Assembly: GCA_017402895.1 (NCBI GenBank)
Contig: JAFPLG010000033.1
Coordinates: 1 to 5,381, forward strand
Length of the DNA stretch: 5,381 bases
Reading direction: 5' to 3'
Source of the DNA: Paludibacteraceae bacterium
GTDB taxonomy: Bacteria; Bacteroidota; Bacteroidia; Bacteroidales; Paludibacteraceae
In this document: one piece after another, positions 1 to 5,381 of the stretch
Layout of the letters: each line of letters starts with the position of its first letter
Position numbering within the stretch: position 1 is the first letter of the stretch
The notes under the pieces: model-generated
What the model was told of the DNA's origin: nothing
Seen by the model: the letters and a program-made list of their open reading frames with translations, nothing else
Databases searched by the model: none
Position numbers and translations under genes: made by a program

Positions 1-815
1 GTGCAAATGAGGCACAGACCAAAACGATTGACTTCCAGTCAGATCAGTGGTTGCCGCTGACGAGTGCGATTGGTGACTCGACAACCAACATGAACGTGGA
101 GTTCAACAAGACGTCGGATGGTGGACGTATTGATCGTCTGTTCACAGGTATTCCAAAGCAACTGGGTTACCGCTTCAACGTAGAATTCAATCAGCAGACC
201 ACGCCGCAGATTCGTATCACGCCGAACACGTCTGTTCGCGTAAATGCCATCGCGACGTTGCCACTGATGTTTAATCAGGGTCTGCACCTGGAGTACAACG
301 ATACGTTGAAGGACATCAATATCTCGCAGGCTTCGATTGATTCACTCGTGGCTGATGTTGAGTTTATTGATACCGTCAAGACTTCGGATTTAAAACTGGT
401 ACTAAAGGCAAAGAACACCATTCCGCTGGATGTATATGCATCGATTCGTTTCCTGGACGAGAACAACAACGTGATCATGGACCCGGACGATCCGACAAAG
501 CCAATGCTATTGATGCCTCAAGACACGTTCCGACTGGTAGCGCCTACGTACGAGTACACGCTCGGCAACTGGAACATCGTCAAAGAAGGCGAGACCACGA
601 TTGTCTTCTCTATCAACAAGCGAAAGATGGACATGCTGCCTAAGATTAAGGCGATGACATACAGCGCACTCATTGACGACCGCTCGTTGGATTATGCTTA
701 CAAGAAAGGCATCTTCAACGTCAAGCTCACTGAGGATGCCGGTATCAAGTTTGCTATCGGCTTGTCGGCCAAGGCAGCGGCTATATTTGACTGGAATAAT
801 AACAATCAACAATAA
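1..815 (+). CDS. 3' part of an uncharacterised beta-rich, probably envelope-located protein (5' truncated)
   Basis: The reading frame is open from base 3 (A-N-E-A-Q-T-K-T-I-D...) to TAA at 813-815, so the gene starts upstream of the window and 270 residues are visible. An internal TTG at base 51 is not a convincing start. The sequence alternates hydrophobic and polar residues in short strand-like stretches (for example VRVNAIATLPLMF, LKLVLKAKNTIPLDVYASI, TTIVFSINKRKMDML) with many Asn, Asp and Thr, which suggests stacked beta-sandwich domains. There is no transmembrane helix, catalytic motif or cysteine in the visible part. I do not recognise a named family with certainty. From memory it resembles the C-terminal half of secreted lipoproteins encoded next to DUF5723 genes in Bacteroidales; a lipobox could only be seen upstream. 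It lies 13 bases before the OmpA-type gene and is probably co-transcribed with it, so a shared envelope role is an inference. Confidence 0.85.
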   Translation, partial: ANEAQTKTIDFQSDQWLPLTSAIGDSTTNMNVEFNKTSDGGRIDRLFTGIPKQLGYRFNVEFNQQTTPQIRITPNTSVRVNAIATLPLMFNQGLHLEYNDTLKDINISQASIDSLVADVEFIDTVKTSDLKLVLKAKNTIPLDVYASIRFLDENNNVIMDPDDPTKPMLLMPQDTFRLVAPTYEYTLGNWNIVKEGETTIVFSINKRKMDMLPKIKAMTYSALIDDRSLDYAYKKGIFNVKLTEDAGIKFAIGLSAKAAAIFDWNNNNQQ

Positions 816-820
816 GGAGG
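814..820 (+). promoter_or_regulatory. Strong Shine-Dalgarno sequence overlapping the upstream stop codon
   Basis: AAGGAGG lies 8 bases before the ATG at 829, which is good spacing for pairing with the 16S rRNA 3' end, and it supports that start. Its first two bases are the last two of the upstream TAA stop (813-815), so a ribosome ending the upstream gene stops directly on the motif. The other starts in the window (3612, 4325, 4955) have no comparable motif. Confidence 0.7.
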
Positions 821-828
821 GCTGAACT

Positions 829-3579
829 ATGAAAACCTTGAAAAAATCTATCTTGGCAGCCCTCGTGGCAATGATGACTCTCGGAGCGGGTGCACAACAA
901 GTGACCACCCTCTTCTTCTTGGAGAATGCTCCGATGCGTCACGTCATCAACCCGGCTCTGCAACCGGTAAGTAGCGGCTACATCAACTTCACTCCGCTGG
1001 GTTACACCAGTCTGTTGGTTGGTAATAACGCGCTTACAATGAGTGATGTGCTCTATACCTACCAAGGACAGACTATCACGGCGCTTCACCCCGAAGGAGG
1101 AGACCGTCAGGCATTGCTCAACCGCTTCCGCAAACTGACACTGGTGAACGGTGATATCACACTCGGTTTGCTCAACATGGGTTTCCGCATCAAAGATGAC
1201 GGATATCTGACTTTGGGTATTAATGAGAAAATCGACCTGGGTATGAGTCTTCCGAAGACGATGTTTGACTTCCTGCTGGGTGGCGGTATGACCGACCTTG
1301 AAGGAGGCATCAACTACTTCAACCTGAGTCGTCTTGGCATGTACGCCAATGTATTCACTGAAGTGAGCGGCGGTTATTCGCATCGCATCAACGAACATTG
1401 GACCGTCGGTGGTAAACTGAAACTGCTCTTGGGTGAAGCTTATATAGGCGGACGCACCAAGAACTTGGGTATCGACGCCTCTACCGAACAGTGGTGGCTT
1501 CATGGCAATATCGACATGGCCATGGCGGCTCCTTTAGATTGGAGTTTCCTGCCTGCTAATATCACGAAGTTTGAAGACATCACCAACTCGTTTAACAACT
1601 TCGACGTTAAGAAAAACCTCAAATATGCGCCAGCCGGTTACGGTGCTGCCATTGATCTGGGTTTCACGTACAAGCCTATTGAGCAGGTACAGATTTCTGC
1701 AGGTCTGGTTGACTTAGGTTTCCTCTACTGGACCAACGCCCGTCAATTCGGGTGCTCCATTGATACGATTTTTGAAGGTGTCGGTGAATTCCAGTACAGC
1801 GATTATCAAGACGAGAACGGAGAATTCCAAACCGACAAACTCAAAAACGATGTCGAGGAGAGTCTAAAGAACCTGGTTAATGCCATTGACATCAACTCGC
1901 AGAACCAAAAGGGCTTCGCTCGCATGATATCTGCGAAGTTGAACGTGGGCGTAGATGCTAATTTCTGGGACAACCGCGTAGGTGTAGGCGTTCTTTCTCA
2001 AACGCGCATGTATGACAACAAGTTCTATGAGGAAGTAACGCTGGGTGCAGCTTTCCGTCCGGTCAATTGGTTTAACCTGGCCGTTTCCTATTCACTCTGC
2101 CATAACGGCAAGTACAGTGATATCGGTGCCGGTTTGAGCTTTATGCCGTACGATGGTATAAACATGACGCTGGCAATGGATTATATCCCGACTTCGTATG
2201 CCGGATTGGATGTCAACGGAAGCAAGAAATATGTACTGCCGTACAAGACCAGCAATGTCAACCTGGCACTCGGATTCTCCATCTGCTGGGGTTCGAACAA
2301 GCGCGATAAGGACCACGATGGCGTATACGACAAACTGGATATGTGTCCGAACACACCGCGTGGCGTACAAGTGGATGAGAACGGTTGTCCGCTGGACGAG
2401 GATAAGGACGGCGTACCCGACTATCTGGATCACTGCCTTGGCACTCCGGAGGCTGCTCGTGGGACCATTGACAGTGTAGGATGTCCGACGGATTCAGATC
2501 AGGACGGTGTACCTGACTATCTAGACAAGTGCCCGAATACCCCCGCAGAGGCAATGGGTACGATTGACTCGACCGGTTGTCCAATTGATTCGGATCAGGA
2601 TGGTGTGGCTGACTACTTGGACAAGTGCCCGAACACGCCTGCAGAGGCCATCGGGCATGTAGATGCTGAGGGTTGCCCGCTAGACTCGGATAAGGACGGC
2701 GTAGCAGATTATCTGGACAAGTGCCCAGGCACACCGGAAGGTGCAAGTGTAGATGCGAACGGTTGTGAACTGGATACGGACGGTGACGGAGTACCTGATT
2801 GGCGTGACGAGTGCCCGAAGACACGCAAAGAGGCTATTGGCTTCATAGATGAGAAGGGTTGCGAGAAAGACACAGACGGCGACGGTGTGCCAGACTGGAA
2901 AGACAAGTGTCCAGGAACGCCTAACGGTGTAAGTGTCAACCAAGAAGGCTGCGAACTGGATAGCGACGGTGATGGAGTGCCTGACTGGCGCGACGAATGT
3001 CCGAACACCCGCAAAGAGGCCATCAACTACGTAGATGCCAAGGGCTGCGAACTGGACAGCGACCAAGACGGTGTACCCGACTGGAAGGATGAGTGTCCGC
3101 ACGTTGCCGGCGTATCTGCCAACAAGGGTTGCCCGGAAATCAAGCGTGAGATCCGTCAACTGCTCAAGAAGGCTATGCAAGGTATCGAGTTTGAGACCGC
3201 CAAGGCTACTATCCGTCCGACATCGTATCCGCTGCTCGACGAGATTGCTCAGCAGTTCATTGAGAACCCGAGTTTCATCATCGAGGTACAGGGTCACACG
3301 GACAACACCGGTAAAGCCGACAAGAACCAGGAACTCTCACAGAATCGTGCTAACGCTGTTCGCGAGTACCTGATCAGTAAGGGCGTTCCTGCAGAACGCA
3401 TGACGGCTAAGGGTTATGGTCAAGATCGTCCTATTGCCGACAACAAGACCAAAACCGGACGTGCAAAGAACCGTCGTGTAGAGTTTGACATAACCTTCGA
3501 GGAAGTGACTATTGAGACGATTTTGGATCACGCAGACCCGACTCCTGCAGAGGGAGAAACGGAGACTCCTGCAGAATAA
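829..3579 (+). CDS. Outer-membrane protein: DUF5723-like barrel, nine TSP3 repeats, C-terminal OmpA peptidoglycan-binding domain
   Basis: This 916-residue protein probably sits in the outer membrane and tethers it to peptidoglycan. Residues 1-22 form a Sec signal peptide: Lys at 2, 5 and 6, a hydrophobic core, and AGA|QQ as the likely signal peptidase I site. Residues about 25-485 begin with LFFLENAPMRHVINPALQP (28-46) and continue as amphipathic, aromatic-rich strands. This matches DUF5723-type proteins, and the early NPA motif recalls PorP/PorV-like barrels. Residues 493-771 hold nine TSP3 repeats (DxDxDGxxD...C...GC). Residues about 785-895 are an OmpA domain: IEVQGHTDNTG with D825, and LSQNRANAV with R840, correspond to the two peptidoglycan-contacting residues of E. 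coli OmpA (D271, R286); NRRVEF follows at 881. The tail is acidic, with TPAE twice (905-908, 913-916), and shows no type IX secretion C-terminal domain. The ATG is supported by the AAGGAGG motif and the signal peptide. The OmpA and TSP3 calls are firm; the barrel fold and any transport function are inferred. Confidence 0.93.
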   Translation: MKTLKKSILAALVAMMTLGAGAQQVTTLFFLENAPMRHVINPALQPVSSGYINFTPLGYTSLLVGNNALTMSDVLYTYQGQTITALHPEGGDRQALLNRFRKLTLVNGDITLGLLNMGFRIKDDGYLTLGINEKIDLGMSLPKTMFDFLLGGGMTDLEGGINYFNLSRLGMYANVFTEVSGGYSHRINEHWTVGGKLKLLLGEAYIGGRTKNLGIDASTEQWWLHGNIDMAMAAPLDWSFLPANITKFEDITNSFNNFDVKKNLKYAPAGYGAAIDLGFTYKPIEQVQISAGLVDLGFLYWTNARQFGCSIDTIFEGVGEFQYSDYQDENGEFQTDKLKNDVEESLKNLVNAIDINSQNQKGFARMISAKLNVGVDANFWDNRVGVGVLSQTRMYDNKFYEEVTLGAAFRPVNWFNLAVSYSLCHNGKYSDIGAGLSFMPYDGINMTLAMDYIPTSYAGLDVNGSKKYVLPYKTSNVNLALGFSICWGSNKRDKDHDGVYDKLDMCPNTPRGVQVDENGCPLDEDKDGVPDYLDHCLGTPEAARGTIDSVGCPTDSDQDGVPDYLDKCPNTPAEAMGTIDSTGCPIDSDQDGVADYLDKCPNTPAEAIGHVDAEGCPLDSDKDGVADYLDKCPGTPEGASVDANGCELDTDGDGVPDWRDECPKTRKEAIGFIDEKGCEKDTDGDGVPDWKDKCPGTPNGVSVNQEGCELDSDGDGVPDWRDECPNTRKEAINYVDAKGCELDSDQDGVPDWKDECPHVAGVSANKGCPEIKREIRQLLKKAMQGIEFETAKATIRPTSYPLLDEIAQQFIENPSFIIEVQGHTDNTGKADKNQELSQNRANAVREYLISKGVPAERMTAKGYGQDRPIADNKTKTGRAKNRRVEFDITFEEVTIETILDHADPTPAEGETETPAE
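2305..3141 (+). repeat. Array of nine in-frame thrombospondin type 3 repeats (residues 493-771 of the OmpA protein)
   Basis: Nine consecutive units of about 90-96 bases each encode a DxDxDGVxD calcium-binding-type loop followed by a C...GC cysteine pair. Starting residues are 493, 523, 555, 587, 619, 649, 681, 711 and 743; unit lengths are 30, 32, 32, 32, 30, 32, 30, 32 and about 29 residues. Units 2-5 carry DYLD[HK]C, and units 6-9 carry DW[RK]D[EK]C. Units 6 and 8 (CP[KN]TRKEAI) resemble each other, as do 5 and 7 (CPGTP). In the TSP3 family the acidic loops bind calcium; in bacterial OmpA-like proteins such arrays usually form the link between the barrel and the OmpA domain. With 18 cysteines, disulfides in the periplasm are likely. 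The units differ at many synonymous sites, so they are not recent copies. Confidence 0.93.
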
Positions 3580-3590
3580 TTGAAAAACGG

Positions 3591-3613
3591 AAAAATTTTT
3601 AATATATAATTAT
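3591..3613 (+). other. 23-base A/T-only leader with a 10-base palindrome before yebC
   Basis: The 32-base gap between the OmpA-type gene and yebC ends in a run with no G or C that reaches into the ATG at 3612. It contains the perfect palindrome AAAAATTTTT at 3591-3600. There is no Shine-Dalgarno motif. A/T-rich, weakly structured leaders are typical of translation starts in Bacteroidota, so this most likely helps ribosome access. I see no TTTG / TAnnTTTG promoter pair of the Bacteroidota type and no GC-rich terminator stem, so neither a new promoter nor a transcription stop can be claimed here. Confidence 0.45.
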
Positions 3614-4328
3614 GGGAAGAGCTTTTGAATATCGCAAAGCGACAAAACTGAAACGTTGGGGTCATATGGCCCGTACATTTACCAAACTGGGCAAGGAAAT
3701 CACCATCGCAGCTCGTGATGGTGGTCCGGATCCCGATAGTAATCCTCGTCTGCGTACGCTGATACAGCAGTGCAAGAAGGAGAACATGCCTAAGGAGAAT
3801 ATCGACCGCGCCATCAAGAAAGCGACCGATAAGTCGTCGGAGGGCTACAAGGAGATTAACTACGAAGGATACGGTCCTCACGGTATTGCTATCTTTGTAG
3901 AAACCGCTACGGACAACAACATGCGTACGGTGGCCAATGTCCGCTCTTACTTTACCAAGTTTGGTGGTACGCTCGGCACACAGGGTTCGCTCCAATTCCT
4001 CTTTGACCGCAAAGCATGCTTTACTGTCACGATGAAGGATGGTATTGATCTGGATGAACTCGAATTGGAACTCATCGACTTCGGTGTAGAAGAACTGGAG
4101 AAAGACGAGGAAGAGGGTACGATTGTTATCTACGGAGACTTCGATCAGGCAAATGCCATGCAGAAATATCTGGAGGAGAACGGCTTTGAGATTCAATCGT
4201 GTGAATTTGTTCGCATCCCGAACGACTACAAAGAGTTGCCGGAGGATCAGAAAGAGGCTGTACAGAAACTCATCGACCGCATTGAGGAAGACGAGGATGT
4301 ACAGAACGTATTCACCAACATGGCATGA
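3612..4328 (+). CDS. yebC: YebC/TACO1-family protein (translation factor, formerly annotated as a transcriptional regulator)
   Basis: The 238-residue protein has the usual length for the YebC/PmpR family. The start MGRAFEYRKATKLKRWG is the Bacteroidota version of the more common MAGHSKWANIKHRK. Family landmarks follow in order: GKEITIAARDGGPDPDSNPR (residues 27-46), NMPKENIDRAIKKAT (58-72), YEGYGPHGIAI (84-94), TDNNMRTVANVR (100-111) and GGTLGTQGS (118-126), then an acidic C-terminal part ending in a helix-forming EEDEDVQNVF stretch. Members were long labelled DNA-binding regulators; mitochondrial TACO1 and recent bacterial work point to a ribosome-associated role in relieving stalling, notably at proline-rich stretches. 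It is a cytoplasmic protein. It follows the OmpA-type gene by 32 bases and overlaps rsmG by four, so pairing with an rRNA-modifying enzyme fits a translation role. No residue is obviously missing. Confidence 0.96.
   Translation: MGRAFEYRKATKLKRWGHMARTFTKLGKEITIAARDGGPDPDSNPRLRTLIQQCKKENMPKENIDRAIKKATDKSSEGYKEINYEGYGPHGIAIFVETATDNNMRTVANVRSYFTKFGGTLGTQGSLQFLFDRKACFTVTMKDGIDLDELELELIDFGVEELEKDEEEGTIVIYGDFDQANAMQKYLEENGFEIQSCEFVRIPNDYKELPEDQKEAVQKLIDRIEEDEDVQNVFTNMA
4325..4328 (+). promoter_or_regulatory. ATGA start/stop overlap coupling yebC and rsmG
   Basis: The rsmG start codon ATG (4325-4327) overlaps the yebC stop TGA (4326-4328). Such overlaps usually mean that rsmG is translated by ribosomes that have just finished, or re-initiate after, yebC. 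There is no Shine-Dalgarno motif just upstream; the preceding bases encode the end of YebC (VFTNMA). The resulting protein start MIISDYFRLT fits the usual beginning of Bacteroidota RsmG, which supports this start over later ones. Confidence 0.75.
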
Positions 4329-4939
4329 TCATCTCTGATTATTTTAGACTCACGGAGCGTCAGGAGCAGCAATTTGCTGCTCTTGATGCCCTGTATCGGG
4401 ACTGGAACAGCAAGATCAACGTCATTTCTCGCAAGGACATTGACAGTCTCTACACACACCATGTACTCCACTCGCTGGCTATAGCCAATGTGCTGAGTTT
4501 CAAGCCAGGCACAACGATACTGGATGTCGGCACAGGAGGTGGTTTTCCCGGTATTCCTTTGGCTATCCTTTTTCCGGAATGCCAATTTGTGCTAGTCGAT
4601 TCTATCAAGAAGAAGATACACGTAGCAACAGAAGTGGCTAAGGCATTGGGATTGGAGAACGTAGTGTGCAAATGGGAACGCATAGAAGAAGAGAAATGTA
4701 CATTTGACTTTGTTGTATCACGCGGGGTAATGCCCCTACCCGATTTAGTCAAACTCACCCGCAAGAATATCGACCGCCATCAGCGTAACGCCTTGCCTAA
4801 TGGCTGGCTTGTTCTGAAAGGCGGGGATCTAAAGGACGAAATTCGTCCATTTCATTCGGTGATTGAGACGACACCTATCTCTTCGATGTTTGAAGAAGAA
4901 TGGTTTGAAGGCAAGTACGTTATCTATTTACCAAATTAA
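4325..4939 (+). CDS. rsmG: 16S rRNA (guanine-527-N7)-methyltransferase RsmG (GidB)
   Basis: This 204-residue protein matches the RsmG family in length and motifs. RsmG transfers a methyl group from S-adenosylmethionine to N7 of G527 in 16S rRNA, in the 530 loop of the small subunit; loss of it gives low-level streptomycin resistance in several bacteria. Visible landmarks are WNSKINVISRKDIDSLYTHH (residues 27-46), the Rossmann SAM-binding motif ILDVGTGGGFPGIPLA (65-80), the acidic residue ending strand 2 in VLVDSIKKK (D92), and the later VSRGVMPLPDLV (130-141) and WLVLKGG (161-167) strands. Most relatives I recall have SRA where this has SRG (131-133), a mild difference. The start is set by the ATGA overlap with yebC. 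A 15-base-pair hairpin lies inside codons 11-22. The metallo-hydrolase gene begins 15 bases after the stop, so the three are probably one operon. Confidence 0.96.
   Translation: MIISDYFRLTERQEQQFAALDALYRDWNSKINVISRKDIDSLYTHHVLHSLAIANVLSFKPGTTILDVGTGGGFPGIPLAILFPECQFVLVDSIKKKIHVATEVAKALGLENVVCKWERIEEEKCTFDFVVSRGVMPLPDLVKLTRKNIDRHQRNALPNGWLVLKGGDLKDEIRPFHSVIETTPISSMFEEEWFEGKYVIYLPN
4357..4389 (+). repeat. Long uninterrupted inverted repeat (RNA hairpin) in the 5' part of rsmG
   Basis: Bases 4357-4371 pair with 4375-4389 around an ATT loop at 4372-4374. All 15 positions can pair: 13 are Watson-Crick and two (4359 with 4387, 4363 with 4383) are G-U wobbles in the transcript. The inner arms are GAGCAGCA and TGCTGCTC (4364-4371, 4375-4382, wholly Watson-Crick). 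It begins 28 bases after the yebC stop and 32 bases after the first base of the rsmG start. No T-tract follows, so it is not a standard intrinsic terminator. Whether it has a function is unknown; codon constraint could have produced it by chance. Confidence 0.5.
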
Positions 4940-4954
4940 CAACTGAAAAAAGAC

Positions 4955-5381
4955 ATGCAAACAAAAGTCTTCTACTTCAACCCATATCGGGAGTGCACCT
5001 ATGTAATTTGGGATGACGCGAGTCATGCCGTTATTATTGATGCCGGCATGTATGAAGACAAAGAGAAGCAGCGTTTCAGCGAGTTTATCCAACGCGAGAA
5101 GATAAAACCGGTGGCGCTACTGATTACACATGCTCACCCAGATCATGTTTGCGGGCAAGAGTGGATAGAAACTACGTATAATTTAAAGGCTATAGTATTC
5201 CCTGCAGAAGGAGTGATAGAGATTCCGAATTTCAGCGAACAGATAGAGGTGATACGCACACCGGGCCATAAGGAAGACTGCGTTTGTTATCACTTGCCTA
5301 AACAGGGCATACTCTTCTCCGGTGATACGCTCTTTCAGGAGTCAATTGGCCGTACCGACCTACCGGGAGGTGACCTACAAC
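4955..5381 (+). CDS. 5' part of a glyoxalase-II-like metallo-beta-lactamase-fold hydrolase (3' truncated)
   Basis: The frame opens at ATG 4955, 15 bases after the rsmG stop and behind an A-rich stretch (GAAAAAAGAC), and runs off the window after 142 complete codons. The zinc-binding signature THAHPDH is at residues 58-64 (H59, H61, D63, H64), the second-metal histidine is in TPGH (H105), and the bridging aspartate is in FSGDTLF (D124). The stretch IGRTDLPGGD (131-140) is typical of the small YcbL/glyoxalase-II-like group of the superfamily. The final histidine and C-terminus lie beyond the window. These enzymes hydrolyse thioesters such as S-lactoylglutathione or related substrates, but most small members have no proven substrate. 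The segment between H64 and H105 is about 41 residues, shorter than the roughly 60-70 I recall in Bacteroidales relatives, and TPGHKEDCVCY replaces the usual PGHxPGS. The codons before the cut are intact, so it looks functional. Confidence 0.9.
   Translation, partial: MQTKVFYFNPYRECTYVIWDDASHAVIIDAGMYEDKEKQRFSEFIQREKIKPVALLITHAHPDHVCGQEWIETTYNLKAIVFPAEGVIEIPNFSEQIEVIRTPGHKEDCVCYHLPKQGILFSGDTLFQESIGRTDLPGGDLQ

Noticed and set aside
781..1503. 240-codon minus-strand open frame across the start of the OmpA-type gene
   Set aside because: It is antisense to the signal peptide and DUF5723 region and spans a gene junction; its product resembles no family I know.
2258..3297. Long overlapping open frames on the minus strand (2258-2824, 2680-3297 and 2709-3026) opposite the TSP3 array
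   Set aside because: They mirror the periodic codon pattern of the TSP3 repeats, have low-complexity His/Pro/Ser or Val/Thr-rich products, and lie wholly opposite a well-supported gene. The repeats simply lack stop codons on the other strand.
3541..3575. Repeated ACTCCTGCAGA (3541-3551 and 3565-3575) as a possible recombination or attachment site
   Set aside because: Both copies encode TPAE in the low-complexity acidic tail of the OmpA-type protein; there are no integrase, tRNA or element boundaries nearby.
3591..3600. AAAAATTTTT palindrome as a possible terminator
   Set aside because: The stem would be five A-T pairs with no loop and no GC content, too weak to act as an intrinsic terminator.
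3605..3610. TATAAT resembling a sigma-70 -10 box just before yebC
   Set aside because: It ends two bases before the ATG, so transcription would start inside the gene. Bacteroidota primary promoters use a different consensus, and the match is expected in an A/T-only run.
4011..4022. Perfect 12-base palindrome AAAGCATGCTTT inside yebC
   Set aside because: About one such palindrome is expected by chance in a window this size, and it lies in conserved coding sequence with no partner site.
3528..4196. 222-codon minus-strand open frame opposite yebC
   Set aside because: It is antisense to a clear, conserved yebC reading frame, and its translation shows no recognisable domain.
4724..4736. GGGG-TAATG-CCCC short inverted repeat in rsmG
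   Set aside because: The stem is only four G-C pairs with a short loop and no T-tract, within codons of a conserved strand; probably coincidental.

Overview
The window looks like an ordinary chromosomal segment from a member of the Bacteroidales (Bacteroidota), possibly near Prevotella, Porphyromonas or Bacteroides; I cannot fix the genus. The clues are a DUF5723-like outer-membrane protein carrying thrombospondin type 3 (TSP3) repeats and an OmpA domain, a YebC protein with the Bacteroidota-style start MGRAFEYRK, and mostly A-rich rather than Shine-Dalgarno start regions. Base composition is near 50% GC by eye. All five genes lie on the + strand, and coding sequence fills almost the whole window. 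The longest gap is 32 bases.

Layout: (1) 1-815, the 3' part of a beta-rich protein I cannot name, probably envelope-located. (2) 829-3579, a 916-residue outer-membrane protein made of a signal peptide, a DUF5723-like predicted barrel, nine TSP3 calcium-binding-type repeats, a peptidoglycan-binding OmpA domain and a short acidic tail. (3) 3612-4328, a YebC/TACO1-family translation factor. (4) 4325-4939, RsmG, the 16S rRNA m7G527 methyltransferase, which overlaps yebC by ATGA. (5) 4955-5381, the 5' part of a glyoxalase-II-like metallo-beta-lactamase-fold hydrolase, cut by the window end.

The genes fall into two functional blocks: an envelope pair (1-2) and a translation/housekeeping group (3-5). 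No GC-rich terminator hairpin separates them, so read-through is possible. Genes 1 and 2 are 13 bases apart, with a strong AAGGAGG motif fused to the upstream stop codon. Genes 3 and 4 are probably translationally coupled.

I found no mobile element, CRISPR array, RNA gene, toxin-antitoxin or defence system, and no clear sign of a new multi-gene system. The points most worth a second look are a long uninterrupted 33-base hairpin early in rsmG (4357-4389), the strong Shine-Dalgarno sequence in a lineage that rarely uses one, the barrel-stalk-OmpA architecture, the higher-order structure of the TSP3 array, and the compact, divergent metallo-hydrolase.
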